The notes beneath the pieces were generated by a model. That model searched no databases. It saw only the letters and a program-made list of their open reading frames with translations, and was not told the DNA's origin. From Actinomadura alba (GTDB lineage Bacteria > Actinomycetota > Actinomycetes > Streptosporangiales > Streptosporangiaceae): a DNA stretch of 64,000 bases. Of this stretch, positions 30,126 through 42,341 are shown piece after piece (position 1 is the stretch's first letter; the number at the start of each line of letters is the position of its first letter). The position numbers and the translations under genes are program-made. The stretch covers positions 124,001-188,000 of the forward strand of contig NZ_JABVEC010000008.1 in the NCBI RefSeq assembly GCF_014323705.1. Direction: 5' to 3'.

Positions 30126-32061
30126 CCGAGGAGAAGAATTCAGTGGTGGCCGCTGCGGAACCGTCCCAGGTGGACCGAGAGACCACGCCGAGGGAAGGCC
30201 GATCCGGTCGAGGCGGGAAGCCGGTCGTGGGGCGGCAGTGGAAAGCCACCGCCACCTATCCGGACCCGCCGGAGAACGGCCCTACGGCGAAGCTCGAGAA
30301 GTTCATCGACGCGATGATCGCCACCGGCCAGACCGGGCAGATCTTCGGCGAGCACGGCATCGGCAAGACGTCCACGTTCGTGTCGTATGTGCCGAAGCGG
30401 TTTCCCGGCACCACGCTGGTGGTCATCCCCGCGGCCAACCTCACCCCGGACGACCTGCTGGTCAACGCCCCGGTACGCGACGATCGCAGCGGAGAGCTGG
30501 TGCTCCGCCAGCTCGTCATGCGGCAACTCGTCCCGGGCAAGCCGTTCGTCCTGCTCATCGACGACTCGTTGCAGGCCGGCAACACCGTGCAGTCGCAGCT
30601 CATGCAGATCGCCTGCAACTGGACCCTGGGCGAGTACGACCTGCGCGAGCTGGGCTGCGTCGGGGTGTTCCTCACCGACAACGAGTCGCTGGCCGAGACC
30701 AGCGTACGCCGGTCCGACCTGGCGATTCTGGATCGGATGGTCACCCTCCGGCTGACCGCGAACGACACCGCGTGGCGACTGGCGTTGGCCGAGCGGTATC
30801 CCGACTGGGATCTGCGTGAGGTGTTCCGGCAGTGGGCCTCCCTCAGCCCACCCCTGCGCTACCTCCTCTCGCCGCGCACGCTGCAGCACGTACTCGACTG
30901 CGCCCGCGCCGGGTTGCCGCCGGTCTGGGGACTGCCGTTGCAGAACGGCCGGCGGCTGGCGCTGATCGAGGAGCGGAAGGACGGTAAGCCGGGCCGGGAC
31001 CGCACCACCGAAGTGCTCGACGGCATCGCCGCGGCGGTCGGGGCGAGCAACCCGGCCACCGTGGCCGACCCGGTCCGGCGCATCCTCCGGGCCGCGATGA
31101 CCCACCGCTGGGCGGTCCTGCTGCAGGGGCCGCCAGGGTGCGGCAAGACGGAGATCACCAAGCAGATCGCCCGGGAGGAGACAGGCCGCGAACCTGTCTA
31201 TTTCTCGCTGCCGGTGACCAACGTCGAGGACCTGTGCGTGCCAGTGCCCAGCCCGGACGGGTCGCTGGACGCCATGCTCGCCCGGTCGCTGCTCGACCCG
31301 GAGCCCAAGGTGCTGATCTGGGACGAGTACAACCGGCCGAAGGACAAGGCGACCTTCGCCAAGCTGATGGAGATCACCCAGGAGTGGACCCTCGCCGGAC
31401 GCCCGATCCCGGGCCTGCGGGCGCAGGTGGCGTTGCAGAACCCGCCGTACCACCTGGGCCGCAAGTTGCTGGTCGCAAGCAACAACGTGGCCCAGGCCAG
31501 CCGGTTCACGGTCAGCTACGAGGTACACCCGGAGGACATCCCGGCCAACGAGTGGCTGATCTCGACGTACGGCGAGACGGCCGAGACGGTCCTGGAGTGG
31601 TGGAAGAACGACATCGACGACGAGGGCCGGGACTGGATCACCAAGCGCACCCTGGAGCGGCTGATCAAGCTGCACCAGGCGGACATGCCGTTGGAGTCGG
31701 GCCTGATCTACCTCGGCGACGGCGAGTACGCCCCGGTGCCGCTGTCCGGGCTGGAGGCCCGGCTGGCCGACCGGCCGAGCATCGGCCTGGTCGAGATCGC
31801 CAGGAACTGCTCGAGCTGGGAAGCCCGACTGTCGACCGCGGCCGAAACGACCGAGGAGGGCACCAACGACACCGACCTGGTCCACCAGGTGTTCTCCAAC
31901 GCCGAGGTGTCCCAGCTGGAAAAGCATCTCGACGTGGTGGCCCGGCTGCTGCCGTACCTGCCGCCGAAGCTGCGGGCCACCTACCTGGTCGGGCAGACTC
32001 GGGAACGGCAACGCTTCTGGGTGGCCGCCCTGGCCCGGATGGCCGAACTGTCCACGCTCGG

Positions 32062-32065
<4 letters not shown>
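30122..32065 (+). CDS. Protein with two MoxR/dynein-like AAA ATPase modules
   Basis: A 647-residue cytosolic protein with two AAA modules. Module 1: Walker A GEHGIGKT at 76-83, Walker B FVLLIDDS near 142. Module 2: GPPGCGKT at 336-343, Walker B VLIWDEYNR near 397, sensor LLVASNN near 448. Most MoxR proteins have a single module, so a double one is unusual. Module 1 has Asp-Asp-Ser rather than Asp-Glu in Walker B, so it may bind but not hydrolyse ATP (inference). It is translationally coupled to the VWA/metallopeptidase protein, its likely partner, and its TAA overlaps the convergent oxygenase gene by 4 bp. Confidence 0.88.
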
Positions 32066-34028
<1,963 letters not shown>

Positions 34029-34032
<4 letters not shown>

Positions 34033-34970
34033 ACATTCCTCCAGTAGCTGCGTAGCGCGGGTGGGAGCCGGGGGGCGCACGCGAGCATCTTCGCGCCGGC
34101 GTCCCCGACGTCGGCGCGGTTGAGGAGTAGCCGCCTGAGCGAACCGATGAACGGCGCCTCGAGCAAGGCCTCCACTCCCTCCGCGCCGATCTCGTTGTAT
34201 CGCAGGTCAAGCTCGGTCAGGTTCTCGAAGCGTCGCAGCGCGCGCATGCCCTCCGCGGCGAGCAGGTTCCGCTGGAGGTGCAGGCGGCGGACACCGCTGA
34301 AGCCGGGGGACGCCGCGAGAGCGGCCAGGCCGGCATCGCCGACGCGGCTGTACCGCAGGTCGAGCGCCTCGGTCCGCCCCATCGCGGTCGAAGCGCCGAA
34401 GTCCTTGGCATCGGACGCCTCGAAGCGAAAGTAAGTCGAGACGGCGAGTGCCTCGGCACCGATCGCGCCGATGCGCAGGTACGAGAGATCCAGCTCGACG
34501 AGCCGACCGAGGTTGAGCGTCGCGAGGACACCGGTGTCGATGGACGGGGACGGCGTCGGCTCCTCGGCCCCGTCGGGATCGCCGTCCCAGTAGGCCTCGT
34601 CGTCGTTGGCGGCCGGCGCGATCCGCAGCGCGGTCACGAAGGGCGCCCGCAGGGCCTGCTCGATCAGCACGGGCGCACTGTCGGACCATTCGACGGCGAC
34701 CTTCGTGGCGAATCCGTACCGGCGCGCCAGGACGGTCGCCCCCGGTGGCAGCGCCGCGTCCCAGCTCTGCCGGTGCTCCTTCACGAGCGCGGCGATCTCG
34801 TGTTCCAGGGCCTCGCGATCGGTGGGGCGGGCGCGCGCGTGGCGCTGCTCAAGCCCGATCAGCGCGCCGCGAGCGTCGCCCTGCTCGGTGAGCCAGTCGC
34901 CGTAGACGCGCCACGAGGCGGGGTCGTCGGGCTGATCCCGCAACGTCTGTTCGAGGGCCGCAGCTTTCAC
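34029..34970 (-). CDS. TIGR02996-domain leucine-rich-repeat-like protein
   Basis: A 313-residue protein. The N-terminus LEQTLRDQPDDPASWRVYGDWLTEQGD with GALIGLEQ is the TIGR02996 repeat-companion domain. After about 150 come leucine-rich repeats (LVELDLSYLRIGAIGAEAL, EALDLRYSRVGDAGLAAL, LTELDLRYNEIGAEGVEAL), the ribonuclease-inhibitor type that binds proteins. No signal peptide. The start GTG lacks a ribosome site, but TACGAT lies 6 bases upstream, so a leaderless mRNA is likely. Its stop overlaps the start of the 2OG oxygenase, suggesting a substrate-recognition partner. Confidence 0.85.
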
Positions 34971-35047
34971 CGAAAGATCGTAACAGCGGCGGTAGACGGC
35001 CACCCGCAGTTTTGTTAAAGACCCTGAAGCCTGGAAGAGCAGAGGTC

Positions 35048-35170
35048 ATGCCTTGGCCGAGGAAATCTCCGGATGAGCTGAGTGAATGCGCGGTGAGAAT
35101 GGTGTTCGAGTTGCACCGGGAGACGATTCGGTGTCGAGCCGGTCTGCGCGGCCTTGGGATTCGCGCCGTC
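35048..35170 (+). pseudogene. IS3-family transposase OrfA remnant
   Basis: MPWPRKSPDELSECAVRMVF with ELHRET following is the conserved N-terminus of IS3-family OrfA (P-R-K-Y-P-x-E-L-R-E-R-A-V-R-M-V). Similarity fades after about 40 codons and no OrfB or terminal repeats are visible, so only a scar remains. Confidence 0.7.
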
Positions 35171-35250
35171 CATCTCCCATACAGCGACGAAATGCGAGCG
35201 CGTGGCGGACAGTTCACCGGAGAAACCGGTAACCGGATCAAGGCGGAGAT

Positions 35251-35793
35251 ATGGACGACTTGCTGATTGAATTCTGTCGAAGCGGAACACTGGGCCCAGT
35301 GGCCTTGGGCATGTCCCCGTCCGACGTGGTCGAACGGATCGGGAAGCCCAGCAGGATCAAGAACGGGCAAGGTGACGATTGCTTCCAAAGGTACAGCTAT
35401 TCTCCACTCGAACTCTCGATGAGATGTTTTGCCAGGGACGCCAAGATCCGGCATGGGGCCGGGCGTGACCTGGCACTTGCCTCCATCACGATCCAACTCA
35501 ACGACGGCGGACCACTCATCCTCCCCGACGTCATCGCCCGCAGACCCATCACCGCCACTCCCCTGCAACTGGGAGACGCGCATCGCCTCCTCACTGACCG
35601 CGGCGTCGAAATGACCCGCGACCACGACCAGATGCTGATGCGGACCCTCGATGAGGCAAGCATCCACGTGGTCAGTGATGAGGACGGATTCGTACTGGAG
35701 ATCTCCGCCAGATGGCGACCCCGGCCCGGCGACTGGTTCTACTCCGAGGAGAACGAAGCGGGCATCTGGGTGAGCGACACCTCCAGAACCTAA
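35251..35793 (+). CDS. Hypothetical cytosolic protein
   Basis: A 180-residue protein, no signal or membrane segment. It begins MDDLLIEFCRSGTLGPVALGMSPSDVVERIGKPS, a form seen in small proteins encoded near toxin or repeat loci, and ends with aromatic and acidic residues (RPGDWFYSEENEAGIWVS). No catalytic motif is visible. It follows an IS3 scar and has lower GC than its neighbours, so recent transfer is possible. An immunity-protein role is only a guess. Confidence 0.6.
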   Translation: MDDLLIEFCRSGTLGPVALGMSPSDVVERIGKPSRIKNGQGDDCFQRYSYSPLELSMRCFARDAKIRHGAGRDLALASITIQLNDGGPLILPDVIARRPITATPLQLGDAHRLLTDRGVEMTRDHDQMLMRTLDEASIHVVSDEDGFVLEISARWRPRPGDWFYSEENEAGIWVSDTSRT

Positions 35794-35989
35794 GCCCGAG
35801 GATGGGCCACCTCCCACCCTTGGGACCACCCGCTGCTGCGGAATGATCCTTGAGTGGCGGTGCTGTTCCCTGTGAGCGGCCGACGAAGTCACGGAGCAAT
35901 CAAGTCAACCGGCAGGCCGGTTCAAGCGTCTTCCCTTCGCGTGAATGATCACGCGACTGCCGAGCATCGACCGCCCTACAGGTGAACAA

Positions 35990-37654
35990 TTGCGACGTAT
36001 CCCCCTGCTCATCGTGAGCGCGCTCTCCATCGCGTTCACGCTCATCGCCGCTCCCGTGGGCGCTCACGCCGAGATCGTGTCGTACGCCACCGGCGCGCAC
36101 AACACCAAGGACCAGCCGGATGTCCTGAAGGTCTTCTTCAAAGGCGACACCGACATCAAGTCAGTCAAGGCCGTCCTCATGCCGGATCGGAACACCGACA
36201 AGCCCGTCATCGAGGTCACCGACTTCACAGTGAGCCGGAACGGTATCGATTCGGTGGCGTCGGCGACCGTTCGGCCCGGCTTCATGGACATCTTCCAGGT
36301 CAGCATCGAGGCCTATGACACCAAGGACAACAAACTCGACGTCGCCACCGGCTGGGGCAGCACCGGCTATCGGTTCGACTGGGTCATCTGGCCGGCCATC
36401 GAGTTGGCCGCGGACCCGGCCGCCCCGGATCGGGATCACCGCACCGTGACTCTGAGCGGCCGCGTCACCGGCCTCTGGCCCACCACCGGAGAGACAACAC
36501 CGCTACCGGCGCGTCAACTGACCATCCTGCTCATGCAAGGCGAATCCTCCTCGCCGAGGGTCACGGCCACGACCGGGGAAGACGGCCGCTTCAGCACCAC
36601 GATCCAGCCCGACAGGCGAAACCTGCGGGTCATGGCAACGACCAACTGGGATGCGGTCAACGAGCCGGACCTCGCATTGGCGTTCTCGGACACGGTGAAC
36701 GTGAACGTCCGCCCGACACGGACCCGCATGTCGGCGACGGTCGACAAGACGCGAGTCCCGGCAGCCGCCACGGTGACCGTCACCGGCACCCTCGAGCGGC
36801 AGACTGGGGACGTCTGGGAGTCGATGGCCGGGCAGAAGGTCCTCGTCGACGCCTACGACTCCGATGGCGACCGGGTGCCCGACAAGGCCAACGGCGAGGC
36901 CACGACCGACGCCACAGGTCGCTTCTCCGCCACCGTCCAGGCCCGGTACACCCACGAGATCGAAGTCCTCTACAAGGCGCCGGACATCTTCTACGAGAAC
37001 TCCTCGGCCAAGACCTCCCGCCTCACGGTTCCGCGCGAGACCAAGATCAGCTCTTTCAGCACATCCCTCAACCAGTACGCCGAGCTGTCGGTCAAAGGCA
37101 AGATCGACGTCGTGGGCGACACTTGGGGGGTGCGTAGCGGGACGCCGATTCTCATCGAGTACTCCGGGAACGGAAGGACGGGCTGGCGCCTGATCAAGAC
37201 CCTCAAGACCTCGGGCTTCGGCGACTTCTCCGGAACCTTCTGGGCACCAGCCGCCGCGGGCTACTACCGGGCGCGGTACGTCGAGACCAATGACTACTAC
37301 GCCTCGGTCAGCCCGGTGAAGTACGCGCGGCGGTACGAGACCCGCGTGGCTGGGCTCAACGCCTCACCTGAGCCGGTGCGCAAGGGACGCCCGGTCACGG
37401 TGACCGGCACCCTTCAGCACCGGAACTCTTCGACATCGTCCTGGACCGGGTTCCGCGGCCAGAAGGTCTCCGTCATCTTCCGCTTCTACGGAAAGAAGAC
37501 GTGGTACCTCATGGCGAGCACGACCACCGACTCCCGGGGCCGGTTCACCAGGAGGATCAACGCCCCGGGCAGCGGCACGTGGACCATCGCCTACTACGGG
37601 GACAAGTACCACTTCTCCACGTCCCCGAACGGCGACTACGTCAGCGCACGCTGA
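35990..37654 (+). CDS. Secreted protein with repeated beta-sandwich (Ig/CNA-B-like) domains
   Basis: About 554 residues. The proposed TTG start (AGGTGA 5 bases upstream) gives a normal signal peptide, RRIPLLIVSALSIAFTLIA with cleavage after GAHA. Four to five beta-rich units follow, several with the form VTVTGTLxx...GxxVxV...TTDxxGRFSxTV (e.g. near 255-330 and 455-540), typical of extracellular Ig-like or carboxypeptidase-regulatory-like folds. An ATG at 35945 in frame is an alternative start. There is no sortase or membrane anchor, so it is probably released or cell-wall associated. A strong terminator follows. Confidence 0.78.
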   Translation: MRRIPLLIVSALSIAFTLIAAPVGAHAEIVSYATGAHNTKDQPDVLKVFFKGDTDIKSVKAVLMPDRNTDKPVIEVTDFTVSRNGIDSVASATVRPGFMDIFQVSIEAYDTKDNKLDVATGWGSTGYRFDWVIWPAIELAADPAAPDRDHRTVTLSGRVTGLWPTTGETTPLPARQLTILLMQGESSSPRVTATTGEDGRFSTTIQPDRRNLRVMATTNWDAVNEPDLALAFSDTVNVNVRPTRTRMSATVDKTRVPAAATVTVTGTLERQTGDVWESMAGQKVLVDAYDSDGDRVPDKANGEATTDATGRFSATVQARYTHEIEVLYKAPDIFYENSSAKTSRLTVPRETKISSFSTSLNQYAELSVKGKIDVVGDTWGVRSGTPILIEYSGNGRTGWRLIKTLKTSGFGDFSGTFWAPAAAGYYRARYVETNDYYASVSPVKYARRYETRVAGLNASPEPVRKGRPVTVTGTLQHRNSSTSSWTGFRGQKVSVIFRFYGKKTWYLMASTTTDSRGRFTRRINAPGSGTWTIAYYGDKYHFSTSPNGDYVSAR

Positions 37655-37672
37655 CCGCCGCAGGCGAAAAAA

Positions 37673-37703
37673 GGGGGGCCGTCCTCAGGCAGGGCGGCCC
37701 CCT
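37673..37703 (+). terminator. Rho-independent-type terminator after the secreted protein gene
   Basis: GGGGGCCGTCCT, a short loop CAGGC, then AGGGCGGCCCCC and TTCTCGTT. The stem is about 12 bp with one imperfect position, preceded by an A-run, so it may work in both directions, ending the convergent DUF4132 transcript as well. Confidence 0.75.
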
Positions 37704-37761
37704 TCTCGTTGCCAAGGGTGGAGGCGGCGCCGCCAGCCTTAGATGACCAGGGTGTCCTCGT

Positions 37762-39042
37762 TCACTTGGAGCCCTCCGTGATTTCGGTGAGGTCGGCGAG
37801 GATCTCGGAGGCGGTCACCGGGTCCAGCTCGCCGAGCGGACGCGCGTCACGGCTCCCGTAGTGGTGGTCGCTGGGCCCGTCCCCGAGCCAGATCTCGCGG
37901 AGGCGCTGCTCGGGGTCGTAGTCCACGATGCCCACCTGGATGCCGGGGTCGAGGTTGACGACCAGGTGGAGGCCGCCTGGCACGGGCCGGGAAATCCACC
38001 GTTCGGTGCCGTTGTCGAGGGGCTGACCGCGTTCCCAGCCGCGTCGCGTCAGGCCGAGGACCTTGCCGAACGGCACGCTCACGTCCTCGAAGCGGGCCAG
38101 CCGCACGGCCTCCCGCTCCTCCTCGGTCAGCCCGTACACCGCGCGTCGGAGCTGTGGGAACGGCTGGGTCAGCTCGTAGTCGGCGAACACCTCCGACCAG
38201 GCGTCCAGTGTCTCCCCCAGAGTCAGCGGATGCGCCAGGGCGATCACCGCCGTGGTGGAGGCCGGGGCCAGCGTCTCGTCCCCGACGTCGGCGAACGTGC
38301 GGTCCTCGGCCAGCCGGAACGGCACGCCGTCGCATGTCCACACCAGCCGCCGCGCGATGTGCCAGATCAGCGGGTGCCGCACGAACAGGTCGCCGAACTC
38401 CTCCAGCGTCCAGGTGCGGCCCGTGACCATCGCCTGTTCGAGCCGCTTGATCTGGTCGCCCGCGACCGTCCGCACGTTCTTCTTCAGCTCGCCGAATGCC
38501 CGGTAGGCATCGGGGGCGAGCCCGGAGTCGTCCTTCGCGCCCGGCTTGGGCAGGGCCTTGAGCCACTTGCCGTCCTCGTCGGTCACGTACGGCCTGAGCG
38601 CCTCGTCGAAGCCCACACGGAACCGGCGCGGCCCGTAGTCGAGCGTCATGCCCCCGTCGGCGTCGAGGTCGAAGGTCGGCACGAGCCGGTCGGCGAGCTG
38701 CTCACCGCTGAGGCCGAGCCCGTCGGCGACCACGTGCATCTTCCACTGCGCGTACTCCTTGAGGCCGGTGAACTTCGCCTTCCGCGCGATGGCGTCGAGC
38801 AGCATCAGCGCCGTCTCGGAGCCGATCAGCGCGAGGACGTCCACGCCCTTGACGGCCTTGTGGTGACCGTTCTCGCCCGGCCAGGCGCGGATGATCGGGG
38901 TGAGGCGGCGCGCGGCCTCGTCATCGCCGAGCGAGCCCAGCGTGGTGAGCGCCCACGCGTCGTCGGGACGTTCTCCGTGCTCCTGCCAGCGTTCGAACAG
39001 ATCCAATCCAAAGGCCGCCAGATGCGACCGCACCCGGGTCAC
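37762..39042 (-). pseudogene. C-terminal half of a DUF4132 (MolR-like) protein
   Basis: A 426-codon frame that matches the C-terminal part of DUF4132 proteins: WALTTLGSLGDDEAARRL, then LKALPKPGAKDD and KNVRTVAGDQIKRLEQAMV, then LIWHIARRLVW. Complete members are about 1,000 residues or more and often carry a WGR domain. Here a TGA stands directly before the first GTG and the N-terminal part is missing; a kinase gene begins 130 bp away on the other strand. It may be a 5'-truncated pseudogene or a short variant. DUF4132 genes often accompany MoxR/VWA genes, as in the yehLPQ-molR locus of Escherichia coli. Confidence 0.75.
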
Positions 39043-39170
39043 TCAGGCTTGACCAGTGCGTTTCCTCGGGTGCGCAGCGCACCGGCGCATACGCGGGTCA
39101 CACCAATGCCATAGCTCCAGCACGGCGTCTTCAGGGCGGGGCAGGCCGCCTCCGTTATCGTGGTTCGCCG

Positions 39171-40400
39171 ATGACGTTCATAACTGGCGAAACAACGGTG
39201 CTGGGCAACCGCTATCGACTGATCGAGCGCGTCGCCGCGGGCGGGCAGGGCGAAGTCTGGCGCGCGGAGGACACCGCGCTCGGCCGCCAGGTCGCAGTGA
39301 AGCTGTTGCGCGCGGAGTACGCCGACAGCGTGGAGTTCCGCGACCGATTCCACCGTGAAGCCCGGCATGCCGCTAGGTTGTCCCATCCAGGAGTGGCCCA
39401 GCTCTTCGACTATGACGACGGGACGAGCGATACGCCGCCCTACCTCGTCATGGAATACGTGGACGGTGAATCCCTGTCGGCGACGATCGCCCGGGACGCT
39501 CCGCTGAGCCCGGAGCATGTGTTGGACGTCCTCGCTGCGGTCGCGTCGGCGCTGGCCGTGGCGCATGCCGCCGGACTCGTGCACCGCGATATCAAGCCGG
39601 GAAACCTGCTGCTCGGCCGCGACGGGTCGATCAAGATCACCGACTTCGGGATCGCCCGGGCGGTGGACGCCATCCCGTTGACCCGGACCGGGACGCTGTT
39701 GGGCACGCCGCTGTACCTTGCGCCGGAGCAGGCCTCAGGCATGCAGGCCACAACCGCCAGCGACCTGTACGCCCTGGGCATCATCGCCTTCGAATCACTC
39801 ACCGGTCGTCCTCCCTACCAAGGGCCCGCCGCTGCCGTGCTTCTCGCGCATCGCGATGCACCGCTCCCGACGCTGCCTGCGGCGGTACCGTCCGGGCTCC
39901 GTGACCTCGTGCTCTCGTTGACTGCCAAAAACCCGGCGATGCGACCGGCCGACGCAGCGGCCGTCGCCGACCGGGCCGCCCGATTGCGGGCAGAGCCCAC
40001 GCCCGCGATCCCCGATCGGAGCAGGGCAGGCGGCCGGCCGACCGCATTCTCTGCCCCAACCGTGGTCGGTCACTCCTTCACACACGCGGAGCCGGCGGGA
40101 CGGCCCGTACGAACCGCAACCCAGGTGCTGGCCCATCCCGCCGCCCAAGAGCCGCCACGGCTCCACCGAAGGCTTCCGCTCGTGCTCGGTGGACTTGCGA
40201 TCGCCCTACTGGCCGCAGTGCTCGGCTCGCTGGCCCGGCCGTCAGCGCCAGCGCATCAGCCGACAGTGATCCAGAGCCAACCAGCCCCGACCACCTCCCA
40301 CACACCCGAAAATGCCCTCCGTGAATCGCCCACCGTGCACCAAAAGCCGGTCCCACGCCCCAAAGGCCATCGCGCGAAGCCGCACAAACGTCGAAAATGA
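39171..40400 (+). CDS. Membrane Ser/Thr protein kinase (PknB-like)
   Basis: A 409-residue Hanks-type kinase. Gly-rich loop VAAGGQGEVW (21-30), Lys44, catalytic LVHRDIKPGN with D140, DFG at 158-160 and GTPLYLAPEQ. A Pro/Arg-rich linker follows, one membrane helix at about 335-355, and a short external Pro/Thr/Lys tail without PASTA or sensor domain. TATCGT lies 9 bases before the ATG, so the transcript has little or no leader. It directly precedes the polysaccharide cluster on the same strand and may regulate it (inference). Confidence 0.93.
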   Translation: MTFITGETTVLGNRYRLIERVAAGGQGEVWRAEDTALGRQVAVKLLRAEYADSVEFRDRFHREARHAARLSHPGVAQLFDYDDGTSDTPPYLVMEYVDGESLSATIARDAPLSPEHVLDVLAAVASALAVAHAAGLVHRDIKPGNLLLGRDGSIKITDFGIARAVDAIPLTRTGTLLGTPLYLAPEQASGMQATTASDLYALGIIAFESLTGRPPYQGPAAAVLLAHRDAPLPTLPAAVPSGLRDLVLSLTAKNPAMRPADAAAVADRAARLRAEPTPAIPDRSRAGGRPTAFSAPTVVGHSFTHAEPAGRPVRTATQVLAHPAAQEPPRLHRRLPLVLGGLAIALLAAVLGSLARPSAPAHQPTVIQSQPAPTTSHTPENALRESPTVHQKPVPRPKGHRAKPHKRRK

Positions 40401-40868
40401 ACGGCAGAGCGATCACCGAGCCCATCGCCGTTGAGCCCATGGCCGCTGAGATGGGGTAACCGGCCTCCAGCGTGCGCTAGCGCGCCCAGGCGCCGCCGAC
40501 GCCGCCGCCCGTACCTCCTGCCTTCGGCGTCCTGTGGGCGGCGCTCCGACCAGTTCAGTCAACGGCTGTGACAAATCCGGCCACAGAGACGCTGTAAGTA
40601 ATAGCGACGGAGCCTCGCCATCGCCCTCGCGTTACACGGTCGATGTGGGCGATATATCCGTCTATATAAGTTTTGCCTGCTATGTTACGGATGTTCGGCC
40701 AGCGAGTAGATGGAGCCGGGGGGCAGGGTGAGCTGAGCGACTGTTCGGGGTGGTGGGACTCAACCTGCACACGAGGGGCAGCAGGAGACCTGTCCGGCGC
40801 CCTTGGCCACCCCTGTAGGCGTCCTATCCGAGCCACCCCGCTCAACGTCGAGAAGGCCGAACCGCACG
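40401..40868. other. Control region before the polysaccharide cluster, no gene seen
   Basis: About 470 bp. The first half has GC-rich inverted stretches (near 40485-40545) that may end the kinase transcript. An AT-rich patch at about 40640-40700 (GATATATC, TATATAAG, TATGTTAC) stands out in this DNA and is the likely promoter area of the next four genes; I could not fix a -35/-10 pair. Confidence 0.45.
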
Positions 40869-42320
40869 ATGTCAACTACTGCTGCCGGGGGGCTCCACGC
40901 CCACTCCCGGAACACCACGAGGCTCGCCCAACGAACCTCCGCCTGGAAGCCGGGCATCTGGCCGTTCCTGATGCCGTTTCTGGTGCTGCTGGCTTTCGGG
41001 CTCTGGTCATACCAGCCCAGCAAGTCCCCGTTGAGCTGGGTGCTGACCCTCGTGTGGTCACTCCCGGTGATCGGTGTGCTCGTCGGCATTCAGGGCGCCC
41101 TGCTGATCCGGCGGCGCATCCGGGGCAGTTCGAAGATGGTGCCTCCCGCACCCGTCGAGAAGGACTTCTTGATCGTTTTGGTGCCGACGATCGGACGGCA
41201 CGACACCTACCCGGCGCTGGAACGCTCTGTACTCTCCTACGTGGAGCATTTGCCGGAGTACTTCCCGTACATGAGAGTGGACGTCCTCACCGAGGAAGGG
41301 TGCGAGGCGGCCGCGGCGATCGACAGGCTCGGCATGTCCAGCCGGCTGATCCGCGTGGTGACCGTACCCAAGCCCTACCGGACGCCCAACGGCACCCGGT
41401 TCAAGGCCCGAGCCAACCACTACTCCCATGAGCTGCGGATCGCCGAGCGCGAAGCGCAAGACAACGTGTGGGTGCTGCACATGGACGACGACACCGGCGT
41501 GGGCCCGGACACGGCGGCCGCCCTGGCCCAGTTCATCAACCGCCAGCGCCGGGAACACCCCGACAAGGCCAAGCACATGGCGCAGGGCATCCTCACCTAT
41601 CCGCGCGAGAACGCGGTCAACCTTTTCACCTGGCTCGCCGACGCCGTCCGGCCGGCAGACGACATCGCCCGGTTCCGCGCGCTCACCGGCATGGGTACGC
41701 CGGTCGCCGGTGTGCACGGTGAACTGCTGGTGCTCAGGGCATCCATCGAGGCCACCATCGGATGGGATTTCGGGCCCAAGGCGATCGTCGAGGACGCTCA
41801 GTTGGCCCTGACGTTCTGCCGTCGCTATCCAGGCCGCAGCGACTGGTTCAACGGTCGTTGCTACGGGGCTTCGCCGGCCACGGCCCGCGACTTCGTCAAG
41901 CAGCGCGAACGCTGGGCATGGGGGCTGGTCGCCCTGTGTTTCAACCGGACCATCCCACTGCGGTACCGCTGGTTCCTCGGCGTCTGCGTGGCGACCTGGA
42001 TTCTGGGTCCGCTACAGCACATCGCGGCCGTCCTTTTCGTCGGCTGGCTCACCGGAGACCTGAACACCTCACCCGTGGCCCAGTCCGTCATCGTGCTGTG
42101 GTCTCTCAACTTCGCGTACGTCATCTGGACCTACTGGGAGGGGCTGCGGCTCAACGCGCTCGTTTCCCTCAACGGCAGGCGCAAGTGGTGGGAGCCGATG
42201 GCCGTGGTCGCCCTCATCCCGGTTTTCTCGGTTCTCGAAGGCCTCGGCGGTTTCAGAGGCTTCCTGAAGTTCGTGCGCCGCGAAGAGAACAAGTTCGTCG
42301 TGATCGCCAAGCCTGCCTAG
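40869..42320 (+). CDS. GT2-family processive glycosyltransferase, Egh/bre-3-like (beta-1,4-mannosyltransferase type)
   Basis: A 483-residue membrane glycosyltransferase. Two N-terminal helices (about 33-90) precede the GT-A domain with LVPTIGRHDTYPALERSVLSY, DDD of VLHMDDDTG (metal site), VEDAQLAL (base) and QRERWAWG, the Q-x-x-R-W motif of processive beta-glycan synthases. Three to four C-terminal helices follow. This is the branch of Drosophila Egghead, a GDP-mannose beta-1,4-mannosyltransferase. GAGAAGG lies 12 bases before the ATG. With the next three genes it suggests synthesis and export of a beta-linked polymer. Confidence 0.85.
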   Translation: MSTTAAGGLHAHSRNTTRLAQRTSAWKPGIWPFLMPFLVLLAFGLWSYQPSKSPLSWVLTLVWSLPVIGVLVGIQGALLIRRRIRGSSKMVPPAPVEKDFLIVLVPTIGRHDTYPALERSVLSYVEHLPEYFPYMRVDVLTEEGCEAAAAIDRLGMSSRLIRVVTVPKPYRTPNGTRFKARANHYSHELRIAEREAQDNVWVLHMDDDTGVGPDTAAALAQFINRQRREHPDKAKHMAQGILTYPRENAVNLFTWLADAVRPADDIARFRALTGMGTPVAGVHGELLVLRASIEATIGWDFGPKAIVEDAQLALTFCRRYPGRSDWFNGRCYGASPATARDFVKQRERWAWGLVALCFNRTIPLRYRWFLGVCVATWILGPLQHIAAVLFVGWLTGDLNTSPVAQSVIVLWSLNFAYVIWTYWEGLRLNALVSLNGRRKWWEPMAVVALIPVFSVLEGLGGFRGFLKFVRREENKFVVIAKPA

Positions 42321-42341
42321 CCGCCGGGAAGCAACCTACTG

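Noticed and set aside
30140..32011. 623-codon minus-strand frame across the AAA gene
   Set aside because: Antisense shadow of a clear two-module AAA ATPase; no ribosome site or recognisable domain.
35794..35944. tRNA-like GGTTCAAGC near 35920
   Set aside because: No acceptor or anticodon stems can be folded around it.
39039..39584. 181-codon minus-strand frame upstream of the DUF4132 fragment
   Set aside because: It is antisense to the kinase N-terminus and does not resemble the missing N-terminal part of DUF4132.
40440..40560. Riboswitch (c-di-AMP or c-di-GMP type) before the polysaccharide cluster
   Set aside because: GGGGTAACCGG is suggestive, but the other conserved blocks of ydaO or GEMM motifs were not found.
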